64,000 nucleotides of DNA from Delphinapterus leucas (lineage: Eukaryota > Chordata > Mammalia > Artiodactyla > Monodontidae): assembly GCF_002288925.2 (NCBI RefSeq), contig NW_022098030.1, forward strand, positions 10,187,280-10,251,279, in the 5' to 3' direction. Within the stretch, counting starts at the first letter, position 1. Every line of letters begins with the position of its first letter. The translations under genes were made by a program, and so were the position numbers. Shown piece after piece: positions 34,488 through 47,510 of this stretch. Below the pieces are notes generated by a model. The model was not told where the DNA came from. It searched no databases and worked only from the letters and a program-made list of their open reading frames with translations.

Positions 34488-34885
34488 TTATATTAGTCTA
34501 GGTTCACCAAGAAGCAGACATTGAGATGCGTTAAGTAAGCAAGGGTTTTACTAGAGAAAATGCCTCTAAGACAGAAAATGAGAGGGAGCTGGAGAAAGCT
34601 GGGGGAGGCAAGTCTGACCCATAGTAAAGGAAAGTTAGGGGAAAGTATCTTAGTCTGCCCTGCAAGTTCAGAAGCTTCAGCGAAATCACTAGAGAGTCCT
34701 GGAGCTATTTTAGGATTCCTGGTGTGTTCAATCATTGGTGGGGAGCAGCCAATAAGGAGTATGGCCTTGGTGAAGATATGGTGGTGGATTCAGAGTGCAG
34801 CAGTTGATACCTGTGGACAATTAAGCTCCCTAGAATTGGAGGTTTGTAGGTGCATCCTCATGGCTGCCACATTAGATGAATAAAA
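34488..34885 (-). repeat. LTR16-like LTR of the ERVL-like element
   Basis: About 400 bp next to the primer-binding site, from GTCTAGGTTCACCAAGAAGC (34495-34514) to CATGGCTGCCACATTAGATG (34858-34877). The position fits a 5' LTR on the minus strand. The family name is a tentative recognition by pattern. Confidence 0.5.
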
Positions 34886-37500
34886 TGTAACACATTAGTT
34901 CAGGAGTGGAGAGGAGTGGATTACAAACTCAACGCTACAGAGGTGAGGCAGGTAATATAAATTAACAAAGTAGGCAACCTGGCTACTGGAAAGAAACAAT
35001 GCTCAAGCTTGAAGATAAGAGCCTCAGTGCTGGAAAAACAAAGTTTGGTGCTTGTGAGGGAATGACTGTTGCATGGAGAAATTGGAGTCCGCCATTGTCA
35101 AGTCATCTGATATATATTTTTTAAGAAGCCAGAAATGTACATATTTATATAGATATTAGTTTTACATACTGAAAACTAATTTTACAAAAACCTATTGGGC
35201 TAGCACAATAGATGGCATTAACAAGTTGATTTTTGTTTAAAGACTTCAAGTTTGCACTCTTCCATTTAACTAATCTTAGTAGAGGATTCATTCTTCTCAC
35301 CTTCCTTTCTATTTACATACTACAGGGAGAATGCTCTAGCTCATTCTGCAGTCCCAAATGTGAGATGGGATAACTCCATCACCGACTCTTTATTCTCTGT
35401 GCCTTCTAGTACTTGAATTCCTGGCAATGCTGCACAAAGGCAAAGGTTTAAGACAACCAGGTGAGGAAAATTCTGCCCTCTTGTGCTGCACCACTGTCAT
35501 GATCACTGCCAAGGATGCCTTCTGCCTTTCCATTGATACACTCTTTTTTCCTCTGGCCTTTGCCAATGATCTTTCCCAGGCTTATTGCCACCATTGTATA
35601 TCTGTTACCATTTCAACTCTAAAACTAATAGTCACTTTTACACTATTACACTCTTTTCTTTAGACAAAATACTTTCCACATGTATGTACCTGTAACTTGC
35701 CAGCTCTCTTCTTAATGCAGATGGGCAAACTGAGAAAATAAAAGTGCCTGGAATTTTTTTCCCCTTGTTGTAGAACATCATCATCAAAATTTTTCTAAGG
35801 TTAGAATGGGCTGAGAGCTGATGTTTGCTACATTAGAATGTGTTTTTTTTTCCCAGTGAGAAGATACATAGTTTTCACCTGAATCTTAAAGGAGTCCTTG
35901 ACCCAGAAAATATATATGAAAATTTGTGTTTTTTTGTTTTTTTCTGATTCAGAACCTCTTTTATGAGGGAAATGTAGTTGGCCTCAAGCACCCTTAGGGC
36001 ACTTTTCTGTGTTCTCTGTTTCAAATCCATGACTTTCTCATCCACCAATAATAGAAATTTAGAGAAGTAAATGTTCTCTCCTGCACACTCCTCCACACTC
36101 CAACCGTTCCTCCCTTAGAATCAGTCCCACTCAAGAAATACTTGATTGTATCATTCCACCTTTCTTTCCTTAAGTGTTCATCCAAAGAAAGAGCATTTAG
36201 AGAGACTGAGTCCCATTCGCAGACATTATTTTCAACCCCTAGTAACCTCAATCTAAACTACTCAATTGCTTATTCTCAATGCTAAAAGCAGTTTAAACTG
36301 AGAAATATGAAATGTTATTATTTTAGCATGTGTAGATATAGAAGTCTCATTCATCCATTTCCTTATAAAAACAATGCCACAAAGCTTACATTTCCCGTAA
36401 GAATGTTATTGAGGATGTCGTTCAGTGCATTAAAGAGGGTCTTTTGAAAGGGTCCGTGGAATAAATTTCACTCTGATCTCAGAACCAGGAAGAGTTATTG
36501 CTTTCCTTGAGAAACTAGTTGTTTTTATCTTAACACACTGAGAATGTAACTGAATAAATGCCATTCTTCTGGAAAGCTTGGAGCCAACCTGTGAACCCTT
36601 CAAAAGGTTAATGGTATTTATTTTGTATTAAGCTCATGCTGGCTCCATTTTACTTCCATGCTTATTTTCTCTCTGCCTTGTATTTCTTCTCTTTTTAGAA
36701 TTTAATATTACCTTGCTATATGGCATAACGTCTTTCATTGTATATCTTCTTAAAAGTCTTTTCTGGACCAAAGCAACATATAAATACATTGCACATAAAG
36801 TCAAAACACTCCTCCAACTAACAAGTTCCTAATTACACTGAATGGCCACATCTGAGGCTTAAATATCATGTAAGGTTTTATGAGAGCCTTTAGCCTGCCC
36901 AATTCTCACATATTACCTCAGGTGGGATTAATTTTAGAGTTGTTTCTTGAGTACATGGTGACATTTATTGAAAGCACATTGCAGAACGAATGCACAGAGT
37001 GAAATTAGGTTATGTCTACCAGAAGAAAACTTGTGAAGTGTGGCTCTACATAGAGGCTGACATTCTTCAATCCCTGCTTCTCACCAGTGTCAAGAGAGTC
37101 CTGTGAGATGTGACTTCCTGAAGAAATAATTTGACCTTCTAAACCTAGACATTTGTAGAGAATAATTTGCTGCTCTTCCATTTAGATAGGGATAAAGAGA
37201 AGAACATCATAAGCAGGCTAGGGTTTCATTAAATTTCTGAGGCTTCAACTCTGTCTTAGATCAATAACCTCTCATAAAAAAACTCAGACCTTAGTTGATA
37301 TTGTCTTTAAAAATTATTTTTTTGCATGTAATGTAATGATTGTTGATTCCTCCAGTTTTTTCTCCGAAAACTCTATACTGTTTTATTGCAGTGTGGATGA
37401 ACTTACTCTTGCTATTTCATGTATTACAATTTAAAATGCCATTCATGTAGCCTACATTTAATTAGACTACTAACAGGTTAAACAGTCATAGGAAAATTCA
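34886..37500. other. Old non-coding DNA, nothing named
   Basis: Several short open frames on both strands have no recognisable domain. I see no repeat with certainty. Confidence 0.35.
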
Positions 37501-37509
37501 CTGTTTCAA

Positions 37510-37820
37510 AATGGTGGACATCACATCTCCACTGCCTAGGACCCTTCAAAAGCTTCCCACTGAATTTAGAATGAATCTAAAATCTGTACCACGACTTGTA
37601 ATTCTCCCCTAGTCTGATGTATGCCTAACTCCTCTGACCTCACCTCCTACCATTCTCCCTTTCATTTTCTGAGTACAGTAATACAAGTCTTCTTTTATTC
37701 CTCTAATAACCAGTATGGGTTTCCTCTCAAGCTTTTGCACTCACTCCTCCCTTTTCATGGAAATTCCCCCTAGAATCTTGAAATGGCTGGGTCTTTCTCC
37801 TTATAAGTAAACCTAAATAG
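37510..37820 (+). repeat. L2 LINE relic
   Basis: 'CCCTTCAAAAGCTTCCCACTG...', 'CTAACTCCTCTGACCTCACC' and 'CAAGCTTTTGCACTCACTCC' follow the L2 3' consensus order. Confidence 0.6.
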
Positions 37821-38214
37821 CGGACTTCTATGAATAATAGTCTATAATATTTATAATAGACTACTTCCCTGTGTCCCCACCCAATCACCTCATCACGTCA
37901 TTCTTTTGTTTATTTTATACAGGTTACACTAATTCGTTTGTTTTTTTATTAGTTTACTTACTTCCTGTTTGTTTTCCATTAATATGGTATTTCTGCAAGA
38001 AGGTATCTTTTGCCTTCCAAAAGGCATTTTGTTGAGATTGACCAAAATGGAAAGTTGAATGGTCTTGAATATCTTTTCTTATGGTTCATTTATTAAACAT
38101 CCAGTGTAAATAAATGTGAATCTGATGTTTTTTAAATCTCAAATTAAATACATAAGAAAACAATTTTCTACTTATTTGGAGGTGACATCTCTGAACCAGG
38201 AGATAAATTCCTAA

Positions 38215-38350
38215 ATAATTCAGCAAGTTTTATTTTGCACCTACTGTGAGTTTACTCTAGTACATGGTGGAGATAAAACAATGAAAAAGACAGATGTTAG
38301 TTCCACCCTTAAGGATGGGTTCTAATGGGTTCCTTGTCAGAGCTTCACTG
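38215..38350 (+). repeat. Possible L2-type relic
   Basis: 'TGCACCTACTGTGAGTTTACTCTAG...GGAGATAAAACAATG' resembles the same old repeat as 31080. Confidence 0.4.
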
Positions 38351-38877
38351 AAGTGTCAAGCTTAAATATTTGTCACACCTTTTGATGAGTTTTGAGGTCT
38401 GTGTATCTGCTTTTACTCCATTACCATCTGGACAGTCAAGAAGAATAGCATAATGAAAGGAAAAACTGTCCAAAGTATCTGTCATTTGATTCAATTGATA
38501 CACATTGTGAAGATAAATCTTACTAATAGGGTAAGCAAGAATGAGCATTGTCATACTGTGTATAGCAAGCTGGAAATACAAACATAAAAGCAAACAAAGG
38601 AAACCCAGTTCATGCAACAAATCCAGTTCAAAGTGAATTCAAAGTCTACAGAAATGGGACCTGGGTAAAATTTTTAAACTGCTTTATGTTATTATTCTCT
38701 TCAATTACATGCTATAGACTATTTCTAAAATGTGTTCTAATGTGGGAAGATATTTACAAAATAATAATCCCCAGTGATGAAATTCTATTCTCCATTGCTT
38801 ACCAAAGATGTTTTAATACTTTAAGGTATCATTATTTTTGCACTGACCGAAAACTTTTTGTGGAAAACCACTGGTGT

Positions 38878-38948
38878 AGTATGTGTGTCTGTGTGCGTGT
38901 GTGTGCCTGTGCATGTGTGCCTGTGTGTGTGTGCCCATGTGTGCATTG
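38878..38948. repeat. Imperfect (TG)n tract
   Basis: TGTGTG with CGTG, CCTG and CATG interruptions; alternating purine-pyrimidine throughout. Confidence 0.9.
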
Positions 38949-38950
38949 TT

Positions 38951-41900
38951 GCATATAACCCTTATATTTTTCCCTATATCATTTGATTCCCTGTCTTATA
39001 CTATATGCATTCTAGGGTTTCTGCTAAACTACTGTTCTGTATTAAATTGAAAATCCTCATGAGGAAATATCTCTTCTTTCTCTAAATAGATTTAATATAG
39101 TCATACAAAGGTTTATTCCCAAGACCTTTAGCTATATTCCATAAATATGCCCAAATAAGAGCATGCATTATTTTTCATATCATCAAACTCAAGGATAATA
39201 TTCCTGGGCCAGCTTTATAGCACTCTATAATATTAAATGTACGTAACTTTTTTGTTGCAGTTACCTAGGTACACATTGTATTTGAAAATGCTTCCAAGAG
39301 TCACAGTGAATTTGTAGCAGTAGAATTGAACCAAGTACAAAATTTTGCTTTATGAATACAGTTTACACTAAACTCCTTTGAAAAATCATACCCTGAGATG
39401 TGGTGATAAATTTGCTTCTGAATTAAACAGAAAAAGTGTAGCTTATAATTAGTCATATTTGCTAAAAAACGAAAAATTGCCACATCTTTTCTCATATGAC
39501 TTGGTTGCTAGACCACATGGTTAATGATGTTTAATCTGTGAAGGTGTGAGTACTCTCTTAGTACTCTGACAGGACGTTTCAGTTAATTATTTCTCCTATA
39601 ATTTATCTTCAATTTTGAATATGATTCCAGTGGCAAAAGGTTTATAAATAAAAATATATTTGCTATATCATTTTGCTTTCTGGGTGAGGAAATATTGGGG
39701 CCTGGAAAGAGTTTTACTCCAAACCAGTGCCCAGTGTTAGGAAATGCATGGCTAGAGAAAGCTGTGCTATTCAAAAGTGTTCTACTTTTGTCTTTTTGAA
39801 TAATATAAATAAATGTCCTATTCTTTCTTGCTTATTGAGTTTTTTGCTATGGGTCTAATTTTATTATTTTATTATTAGTCGCTAAATACTACTTCAATCA
39901 GTTTACATTTTACACAAAGTATCCTATTAACTTGTACCAAGATTACTGGTGTAAAAAGCAATCTGTATGTGACCTTAATGTAATTAGAGAATTATGTAAT
40001 TGCATAGAGGTCTGATTGGTTTTATTTGATTTGGACAGGCAGTGATCCACATCTCAAAGATGCAGGGAGCATAAAATATTCCTGCAGCAAATGTAATACT
40101 GCCTGAGTTTTACATTTAAGATGATATGTGACAACCTATATTTGTTCTATATAATTTTTTAAAATGGCAGTTCAACAAATTCTGCAGATGAAATAACCCA
40201 AAACACCATACTCATTTACATTATATCTATAAGCCAGATATCTTCTAGGTGGAATCTCCCACCCCTCTGAAATCACTTAAGATAGGCTCAAACTTCCAAA
40301 CATAACCTTTGGAAACCTAAGCCCTTTCCCTAACATTGTGTGAATTTATTGGAGCTTCTGTTGTTATGGTCTCTGCTTTCGGGCTTATGCTTTTGTACAT
40401 GCTGTTTTACCTCATACAACTCAGAAGTGAAGCTTATTTCCATTCACAATGTTTTTGGGAAAATATCCTACAAAAAAATCACTCATAACTGAGATGGTCC
40501 ATCAAATACTGATTGGAAAGCATATTATGATGAGGTGCTAGAGTTGGGAGAGGAGAAGCTGTATATTGAAGCAAGAGAAATAACTAGAAAGTAAATAATT
40601 TCCACTGGATACTTCTCACAGGTATTCCTGCCACACACATCTCTCTGGTTCTTCCGACTCTCTCTCTATTCTTTCTTTGTCTCCACACACTTCCCTCTCA
40701 AGAGCAAAACAAATGCCTATCCTTGTCTCTTAATACAAAAGTTTAGTCACATTGGATCTTGGTTTTTCCTGATACTAACGTCCATAGGACTCAACCTCTA
40801 CAGAAAGTAGGTTATCAGGGAAATTACTCAAAGACCTTTCCCTTCCAGGGTAAGTTCTTGTTTTTGCTTTGTCCATATGACTTTTGTGAATGCAATGTTC
40901 TTATGTGAATGAAGCAGAAATGGTTCACTTGTAATAGCTGAGGGTTTGACAATCTCTAGTTAGGACAACAGGGGGCGTCTTGAGATGGTTGGTTAACTTA
41001 GCTCCTCACAGAGTGGTGGTAGCTTCATCAGTCACCAAGTTTACCCTATGGTAGAGCTACTTCTGTAAAAGTAAAGCAGTATTTTCATAGGAAAATAATT
41101 CAAGGGCTTCTTTCTCTGGTTTCAAAGGACCAGACTTACCACTTATCACAGCATTATAAGGAAAGTGAGTCTTCTCTTTTTGTGTGACAAGTATATTCCA
41201 GACATTTGTAGTATTAGTAATGAAAACCTACATTTATTAAGTAATAAATTGCTAAATTTTTAGTATCTACCCTCATAATAAAATTATATTAATTATGTAA
41301 TAATTTCTAAATTTGAATATGTGTTATCAAATCAGGTAATACCTTCTTGTCTTGCTATTTTCCCAGAAATAATATCTGTAAAATATAAAATCTATTTCCA
41401 GAGCAGAGTCATTGATCCAGAACATCTGCATAATTGTCTGTTTAGAAGCTTCAAGAGTTACAACAAAGAAACCAAAAGTATTTAGAAAAATTCTGGGCCC
41501 TGGCAGGCCAACAGGGCCGATGCAGACCTGAAAAATTATTATTCAAAATTAACACAACAGGGTTGAGATTTTGCTTTCTATTTCACATTCAATCTATCCA
41601 CTTTCTCTGAATACACACACTGACACATACAATTCATTTTTGAAAGAGAATATTGAAAATATTTATTTTAAAATAATAGACTTGATTATACAAAAATGTC
41701 AGACATATTACCATAGACCTTTTACGCTCATATTTTAGACGTGTCTTTGTATTTAAGAATTGTTTTACATAGTTGCTTAGCAACAGTCTGGTCATTTAGT
41801 TCAAAAATGATCTCTAAATCACAAAGTCTTTTGTCAAACAGAAATCAAATAGTCTGTTTTTTTTCATGTACAGGAAAAAAAGCAGAAGTCTATTGTTATA

Positions 41901-42680
41901 TATAAAGGGCTATAGTATGAAATGCTGAAAAATAACATTCTGACTAGATTATTTGTTGTGATCTTTATTTTAAGTCTTTTTATCTAAGACATTAATAACA
42001 ATGAAGTCAACTGTTCTTCACTCTGTTCAGTTGCTGGTTAATGTGACATCCAATTTATATCCAAAAGGTCAAGTGTGTGTGGAGAGCCTAATCTTTTAAG
42101 AAAAAGCTATATGAAAATGTGCTCTTTTATTTTCTGTTTTTGTATTGCCTGAGGAAGGGCTTAAGTAGGGACTTAATATTTAAAACACATAAACATGTAT
42201 TATATGCATAGTACTTACTTGTATTGTAGAAACTTGTAACATTCTCCCTGGTATTAGAGTTTTGTGCATATTTTACCCTCCATACTAGTCTCTGTGGTCC
42301 TTAAAATCACAACCCTTTCTTATTCATCTTTGAGTTCCTAAATCTAATATATCTTGTATACAACAGACACTCCATAAATGTGTCAAATTGAATATTTAAT
42401 AATAGTAATAATCATAATAACAACCATGACATTTTTGAGTAGTTATCTATGTGTCATGTATTATACCAAGTACTCTCTTTTAACTGTAGAGGCAAGTATG
42501 GTTATTTTTCCTGTTTATATCAAGGACAGAGGAGAAAGAAATCTTACATTATAGCAACTGTAAGGATTGGGAAACACTGAAGTAGAAGACCAAGAATTGC
42601 AGTCTTCCATATTGTGATAAATAAGGTAAATTTAAATGCTTATACTCTTAAGATTGCTGGGTTTAGCTATTGTTTTTCAC
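38951..42680. other. Long AT-rich stretch, nothing named
   Basis: About 3.7 kb without a convincing gene or transposon. I see no splice-framed open region. Either unique DNA or repeats too old to read by eye. Confidence 0.35.
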
Positions 42681-42689
42681 AAACTTAGA

Positions 42690-43120
42690 TCTCAGAACAC
42701 AGCAAGAATAATTGTTTATATCTTAGTGTAGCAGGTATCTGTTGATTTAGCCTGTGCACCACCTATTGCCTCTTCTGGTAACAACATTCTGTTTTTTTCT
42801 TGGGGCACCTCCTACCTTCCAGTCTCAGTTGATGTGATTACAGTGGGATAGTCCATCCTCCAGCTGCAGGTGTGGGAACATGATCCAGGCCTGGTCTATG
42901 ACAGTGGTCTTCCCTTTGGTTATCCCTGTTGGTAATCAATTCAGCAATGACTATATGACCCAAACAAAGGAAACAACTGGTAGCACTAGATGTTTTGTTG
43001 TAACTGGTGGAACTTCCCCTTTCAATGGGATTGCTGAGCTGGTTGGACTTAATCTAGAGCTACTTGTAGTCACTATTTCTTTAGCAGTGTCCCTGTGAGA
43101 CTGAAGCTAATGAAGAAGAA
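42690..43120 (+). repeat. Ancient repeat-like block, family unknown
   Basis: 'ATGATCCAGGCCTGGTCTATGACAG', 'GGGATTGCTGAGCTGGTTGG' and 'GAAGCTAATGAAGAAG' resemble a common old mammalian repeat. The 72-codon open frame over it (42880-43098) lacks any domain and is probably chance. Confidence 0.4.
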
Positions 43121-43139
43121 ACAGTGCCAAGGCAGACAT

Positions 43140-43870
43140 CACAGAATAATCGTTCAACACAATATCCACAGATGGGTGATAAAATCATTGGGTGAAAGTT
43201 TGAGGAGAAACAATTTGTTCGCATAGTCTCAAAAGTGTCTCTTCCAAGTTATCAGTTACAAAGGAAGAAATGTTAACTTTATAATGGAGAAACCTGGCAG
43301 AGAAACCTTAACTTATCAAGGTTAACATCTCCAGAAATAAGATTTATTGGCATTGTGTTCCTTCAATATTATGCATTTAGAGAAGGAAAAAACTCATTAC
43401 TTCTGTCGTATTCTTGCCAAAATTGCCTAACTTCAGTGTAATCATTAGACAAGAAGAAATACCAGACAAACTCAAATTGAGACCCATCTACAAAATAAGT
43501 GACCAGTACTCATCGAAAGTATCAAGGTAATGAACACAAGGAAAGAATGGAATTTTCACAGTAGGAAGAGGCTGAAGTGACAAAACAACTAAATGCATGA
43601 TAGCTGTCTGGATTGGATCTTGGGAAAGGAAAAAAAGACTTTAGGAGAAAAAAAAAAAAAACCCTAGTGAAATTCAAATAAGGTCTACCGTTTACCTAAT
43701 ATTATTGTTCTAACATTAATTTCCCAGTCATAAAATTGTATTTTGGCTATCTAAATAGTTAACATTAGGGAAAACTGAATAAAGAATACATATGAACCCT
43801 TTGTGATAGTCTTCTGAATTTTCTGTAAGTGTAAAACTTTCAAAATCAAAAGTTAAAAAAAAACAAAGAA
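43140..43870 (+). mobile_element. Old L1 3' UTR-like sequence
   Basis: The part 43670-43860 ('GTGAAATTCAAATAAGGTC...GTAAAACTTTCAAAATC' then A-rich) looks like an old L1 3' terminus; the upstream part fits less clearly. Confidence 0.45.
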
Positions 43871-46235
43871 AGAAATGGAGTCAAGAGATAAAGAAGAATA
43901 GATTCCTGGCACTTTATATACCTCTATCCAGCTATATTTCCACACACTAGGCTTTTAAGGTACATAAACTGAAAAATTCTTTAATCATTTTAGCTGGATT
44001 TCTCTCATTTCCAAGCAAAAGCCATATGCCAAATATATATTTCTTTTCTTTGCCAGTGAGTTTACTGTGTCCTGTCTAGAAAATGCCTCATGACCAATGA
44101 AATGTTTCACAGAAGGGAATCTTCCAGATGGCTTCTGTATTCAAGGCAGTAACTTCTTTAAATTTTAATACTTTTGCATGGAGGCATTTCTATAATGTAC
44201 TTTTCACTTTCATGTCTTTGTTGTAGAGTGTACTGAAGTTGATTTTTCATTGTTTCAGTGATTTTCGATTCATCACTCTAAACATCTTGCATCATATAAT
44301 GTGTTGGTATCATGATCAGTTGAGGTATAGAAATGTATGTTTCTACATAGATTGACCTTTGATTAAGATTTACTTTGTCTCATAATTTTTATGAATCACC
44401 CTTAGTGTGTATGGTTTTACATACATTTTCTCTGCTGATAACCTATTTATAGCAGTTCCTTCCCTCTAGAACTTTCTGCTGTATATTTGCTTTTGGAAAA
44501 CACAACCTTATTGAAATCAAATCTAAACCAAGAGTCATACTGAAAATGAGGGTGTCTCATATGATCAGAAGGCATGGATTTTGTGATATCCATTTTGGAC
44601 AAAGCGATTTTGTTGGTTTTGTTTTCTTCATATTTGTAACTATGGACTACAACCTATAATGGTGAATATATTGCATATGTGATTTGGGGATATGATGGTG
44701 TGACTTAATTAGAAGTTAAAGTTTGTTTTTATTAATATTTTTCAGCATTTGTTTTCCTAATAAGTCATCAGTACTCCTGTTCACCATGATACATTTCCCA
44801 AAATGGCCTAAGAAAAATGAACATCACATACTGACAAGAACTAAGAGTAACTCCCTTGAGCAGATTAAATGTGTCTCCGTGTGCCAGGGCCTGTGATTAC
44901 CTCGTCCTGCTTACAGAGTCATTCATGATGTCCCTTTTGTGACAGGTCCTTTATCTTAGCTGATGTGAATTAGAGTTTTCTTTTTTGTCTGAATGTCAAT
45001 TCCCTACAGCCACCCTACCTGCTTACTCCCTTTTATCTTGGGTTCCTTCAAAATTTGTCTCCACATACTTATTGGGCTTGTACTTAATCTGAGCTGATGG
45101 CACTTCTTCTTACTGCCCATATGCACCTATTATTATCTATTCTTGTTTTTTTTTTTTTTTGCTTCCTTCAATCCAGCAGCAGGTATACTGTGCTGTCATT
45201 TCCTTGGCCTGGAATCAATGGTCTCTTCCTGCCAAGTGCCATAGACCTTACAAAGTGCTTCTGCTGCAGTAGTAATTTTGTTACCTAGTAAAAATGAACA
45301 GCATAGCTTCAGAGCCTTTACTATAAACAGCATGGAATTTCTCAAAGGTCTCCCACTGATTGTTCACCAGATTAATCTCTACTAATAGTCTTAATTCATA
45401 AATTGACATTTTAGCAGTCCTTTCTAAATTTTTTTCCCATCAAAGTGCCAATTAATTTTTATTGTTTGTAGGGATTGGCTCTTAATCATTTATTGTTTGT
45501 TTATTTTACAGCACTTACATGTTAAAATATCTACTCTTAAAGAAAGAGAAAAAGAAGAAATAAACATGAAGATTCAGAATCTTCCACCCTGTCTTGTTCT
45601 TGTGAACTGTTTGTCCCTCAACCCTTTAAACAGACTATAACTGTGAAGGGATGCTTTCTGTGCATTCTGTCAATTCTGATCATCAGTTGCTAAGCAAATT
45701 TATTGATAACTGACTTTGTTCAGAGTACAGTGTTCAGTAAAAGCAAAAGGATATAATGGAGAAAACCTGTGAAGGGAGCCAGAAGAAGTAGCTTTTAGTC
45801 CCAGCTATGCCTATATATTTCTGTGTACTATTGTGTAAATTCAATTCCATCTTCTGAAAATAGTTAGGCTTGACTACATAAACTTAAATTGCTTTCATTT
45901 CTAACATTTTATGAGTCTACTGTGCTCCTTAAGGAATTCACAATTTAATTGAGATGTGAAATGAGAAGAGTGGCATTGGCTGCAATTCTTATAAGAGTTC
46001 TGTAGCATAGGGACCATGTCTTATTGCTCTATGGTCCTTAGTCCAAGCATAAGCCCCAAACAGAAGTTCAATTTTTTCCTACTGAGACACAAATGACAGA
46101 TGACCTTCACATTCATAACACCTACTCAAAGGGGTACATAGGATTATGAGCTATTCCATGTCCAAATGGTAACTTACATCCTTCTCTGTCATACTGAAAT
46201 CCAATGATACTCTTGAACCTGCTGTTCTTCATGTA
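43871..46235. other. Non-coding DNA with a weak MIR trace
   Basis: A decayed MIR may lie at about 45770-45890 (plus). A T run at 45147-45161 is the only other marked feature. No genes. Confidence 0.35.
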
Positions 46236-46237
46236 TT

Positions 46238-47510
46238 TAAAAATCTTTATTCAATAATAACTGATAAACTTTAAATAAATTTCACATATTTAAAGTGTAC
46301 AATTTAGGGCTTCCCTGGTGGCGCAGTGGTTGAGAGTTCGCCTGCCGATGCAGGGGACACTGGTTCGTGCCCCGGTCAGGGAAGATCCCACATGCCGCAG
46401 AGCGGCTGGGCCCGTGAGCCATGGCCACTGAGCCGGCGCGTCCGGAGCCTGTGCTCCACAACGGGAGAGGCCACAACAGTGAGAGGCCCGCGTACCGCAA
46501 AAAAAAAAAAAAAAAGTGTACAATTTAATGTGTCAGCATATGTATACACCTTTACAATTATCACAATCAATATAATGAACATATCCATCAATTCCAACAG
46601 TTTCCTTGTGCTTCCTTGTAATTCCTCTTTTCTACTTCTCCATAATATGATTCCATCCTCAGGCTACTACTGATCTGGTTTCTATCACTAGAGATTAGTG
46701 TGAATTTTCTAAAATTTTAAACAAATGAAATCAGGGAATGAGGAGATACTATTTTGGGAGGAGGTGGAGGTCTGGCTTTTTGTACTGAATGATTATTTTG
46801 ATATTTATTCATCTTGTTATAAGTATAAACAGATCATTAACTTTTATTCTTGGTTATATTTTATTGTATGAATATACCACAGTTTGTTAATCCTTTCCAC
46901 TATTGGTGGACTTCTGTTTGTTTCAAGTATTTCACTAATGCAAAGTAAAGCTACTGTGAACATTTGCGTATATGACTTATATGGACATAAATTTTCATTT
47001 ATTATTGGGTAAATACCTGGGAGCAGAATAATTGAATTATATGGTTGGTATATGTTTACATTTTTAAGAAACTGCTATACTTTTTCAAAGTAGTTATACC
47101 ATTTACATTCCTACTAGCTGTGTATGAGAGTTCTAGCTCCTCAACATCTTAATCAGCATTATGGTCACTCATTTTAGTTTTAGCCATTTTAATAGGTGTG
47201 ATTGTATATCATTGTGGTAAATTTGCATTTCTTTAATGATTAATGATGCTGAGCATTTTTTTTGTGTGCATATGATAGAGATTTGTGTAGCCCTTGTAAT
47301 GTGTCTGCTAAAATCTTTTGCCCATTTTTATAAATTTGGGTTTTTTGTTTTCTTATTGCTAAGTCTTGAGAATTCTTTACATATTATGGATATAAATTAT
47401 TTATCAGATATATGAATTATACGTATTTTCAATCAGTCTGTGGCTTGAATTTTCATTCTCTTTATAGCTTCCTTTGAAGAGTAGAAGTTTTAAACTTTGT
47501 GTGCTAATTT
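46238..47510 (-). mobile_element. Old L1 3' end with a CHR SINE inside
   Basis: Plus-strand sequence 'CAGCATATGTATACACCTTT' and 'TGAACATATCCATCAATTCC' is the antisense of an old L1 3' UTR. 46860-47500 is antisense ORF2 C-terminal sequence ('GCATTTCTTTAATGATTAATG', 'ATTTATCAGATATATGAATT'). Heavily mutated. Confidence 0.8.
46307..46512 (+). mobile_element. CHR-type SINE (short form) in old L1
   Basis: Near-consensus copy with a long A tail, so probably young. Perfect 15-bp target duplication AAAGTGTACAATTTA (46292-46306 and 46513-46527). Confidence 0.96.

Larger units (their letters stand above)
31480..34490 (-). mobile_element. Decayed ERVL-like internal region
   Basis: This stretch ends, on its right, in a primer-binding-site-like sequence and an LTR-like block, all in minus orientation, so it is best read as the internal part of an old ERVL-class (LTR16/HERV16-like) element. 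No open retroviral gene survives; I did not find gag or pol motifs, so the call rests on layout and overall resemblance. Younger elements split it: SINE at 32192-32402, then L1 3' end and SINE at 33733-34131. The left boundary is uncertain and no second LTR was recognised. Confidence 0.45.

Noticed and set aside
35875..36251. Two overlapping minus-strand frames with polar composition
   Set aside because: I looked for an exon with acceptor and donor sites and saw no convincing pair; no known domain.
42880..43098. 72-codon open frame starting MIQAWSMTVVFPLV
   Set aside because: No domain, no splice sites, and it overlaps an old repeat-like block.
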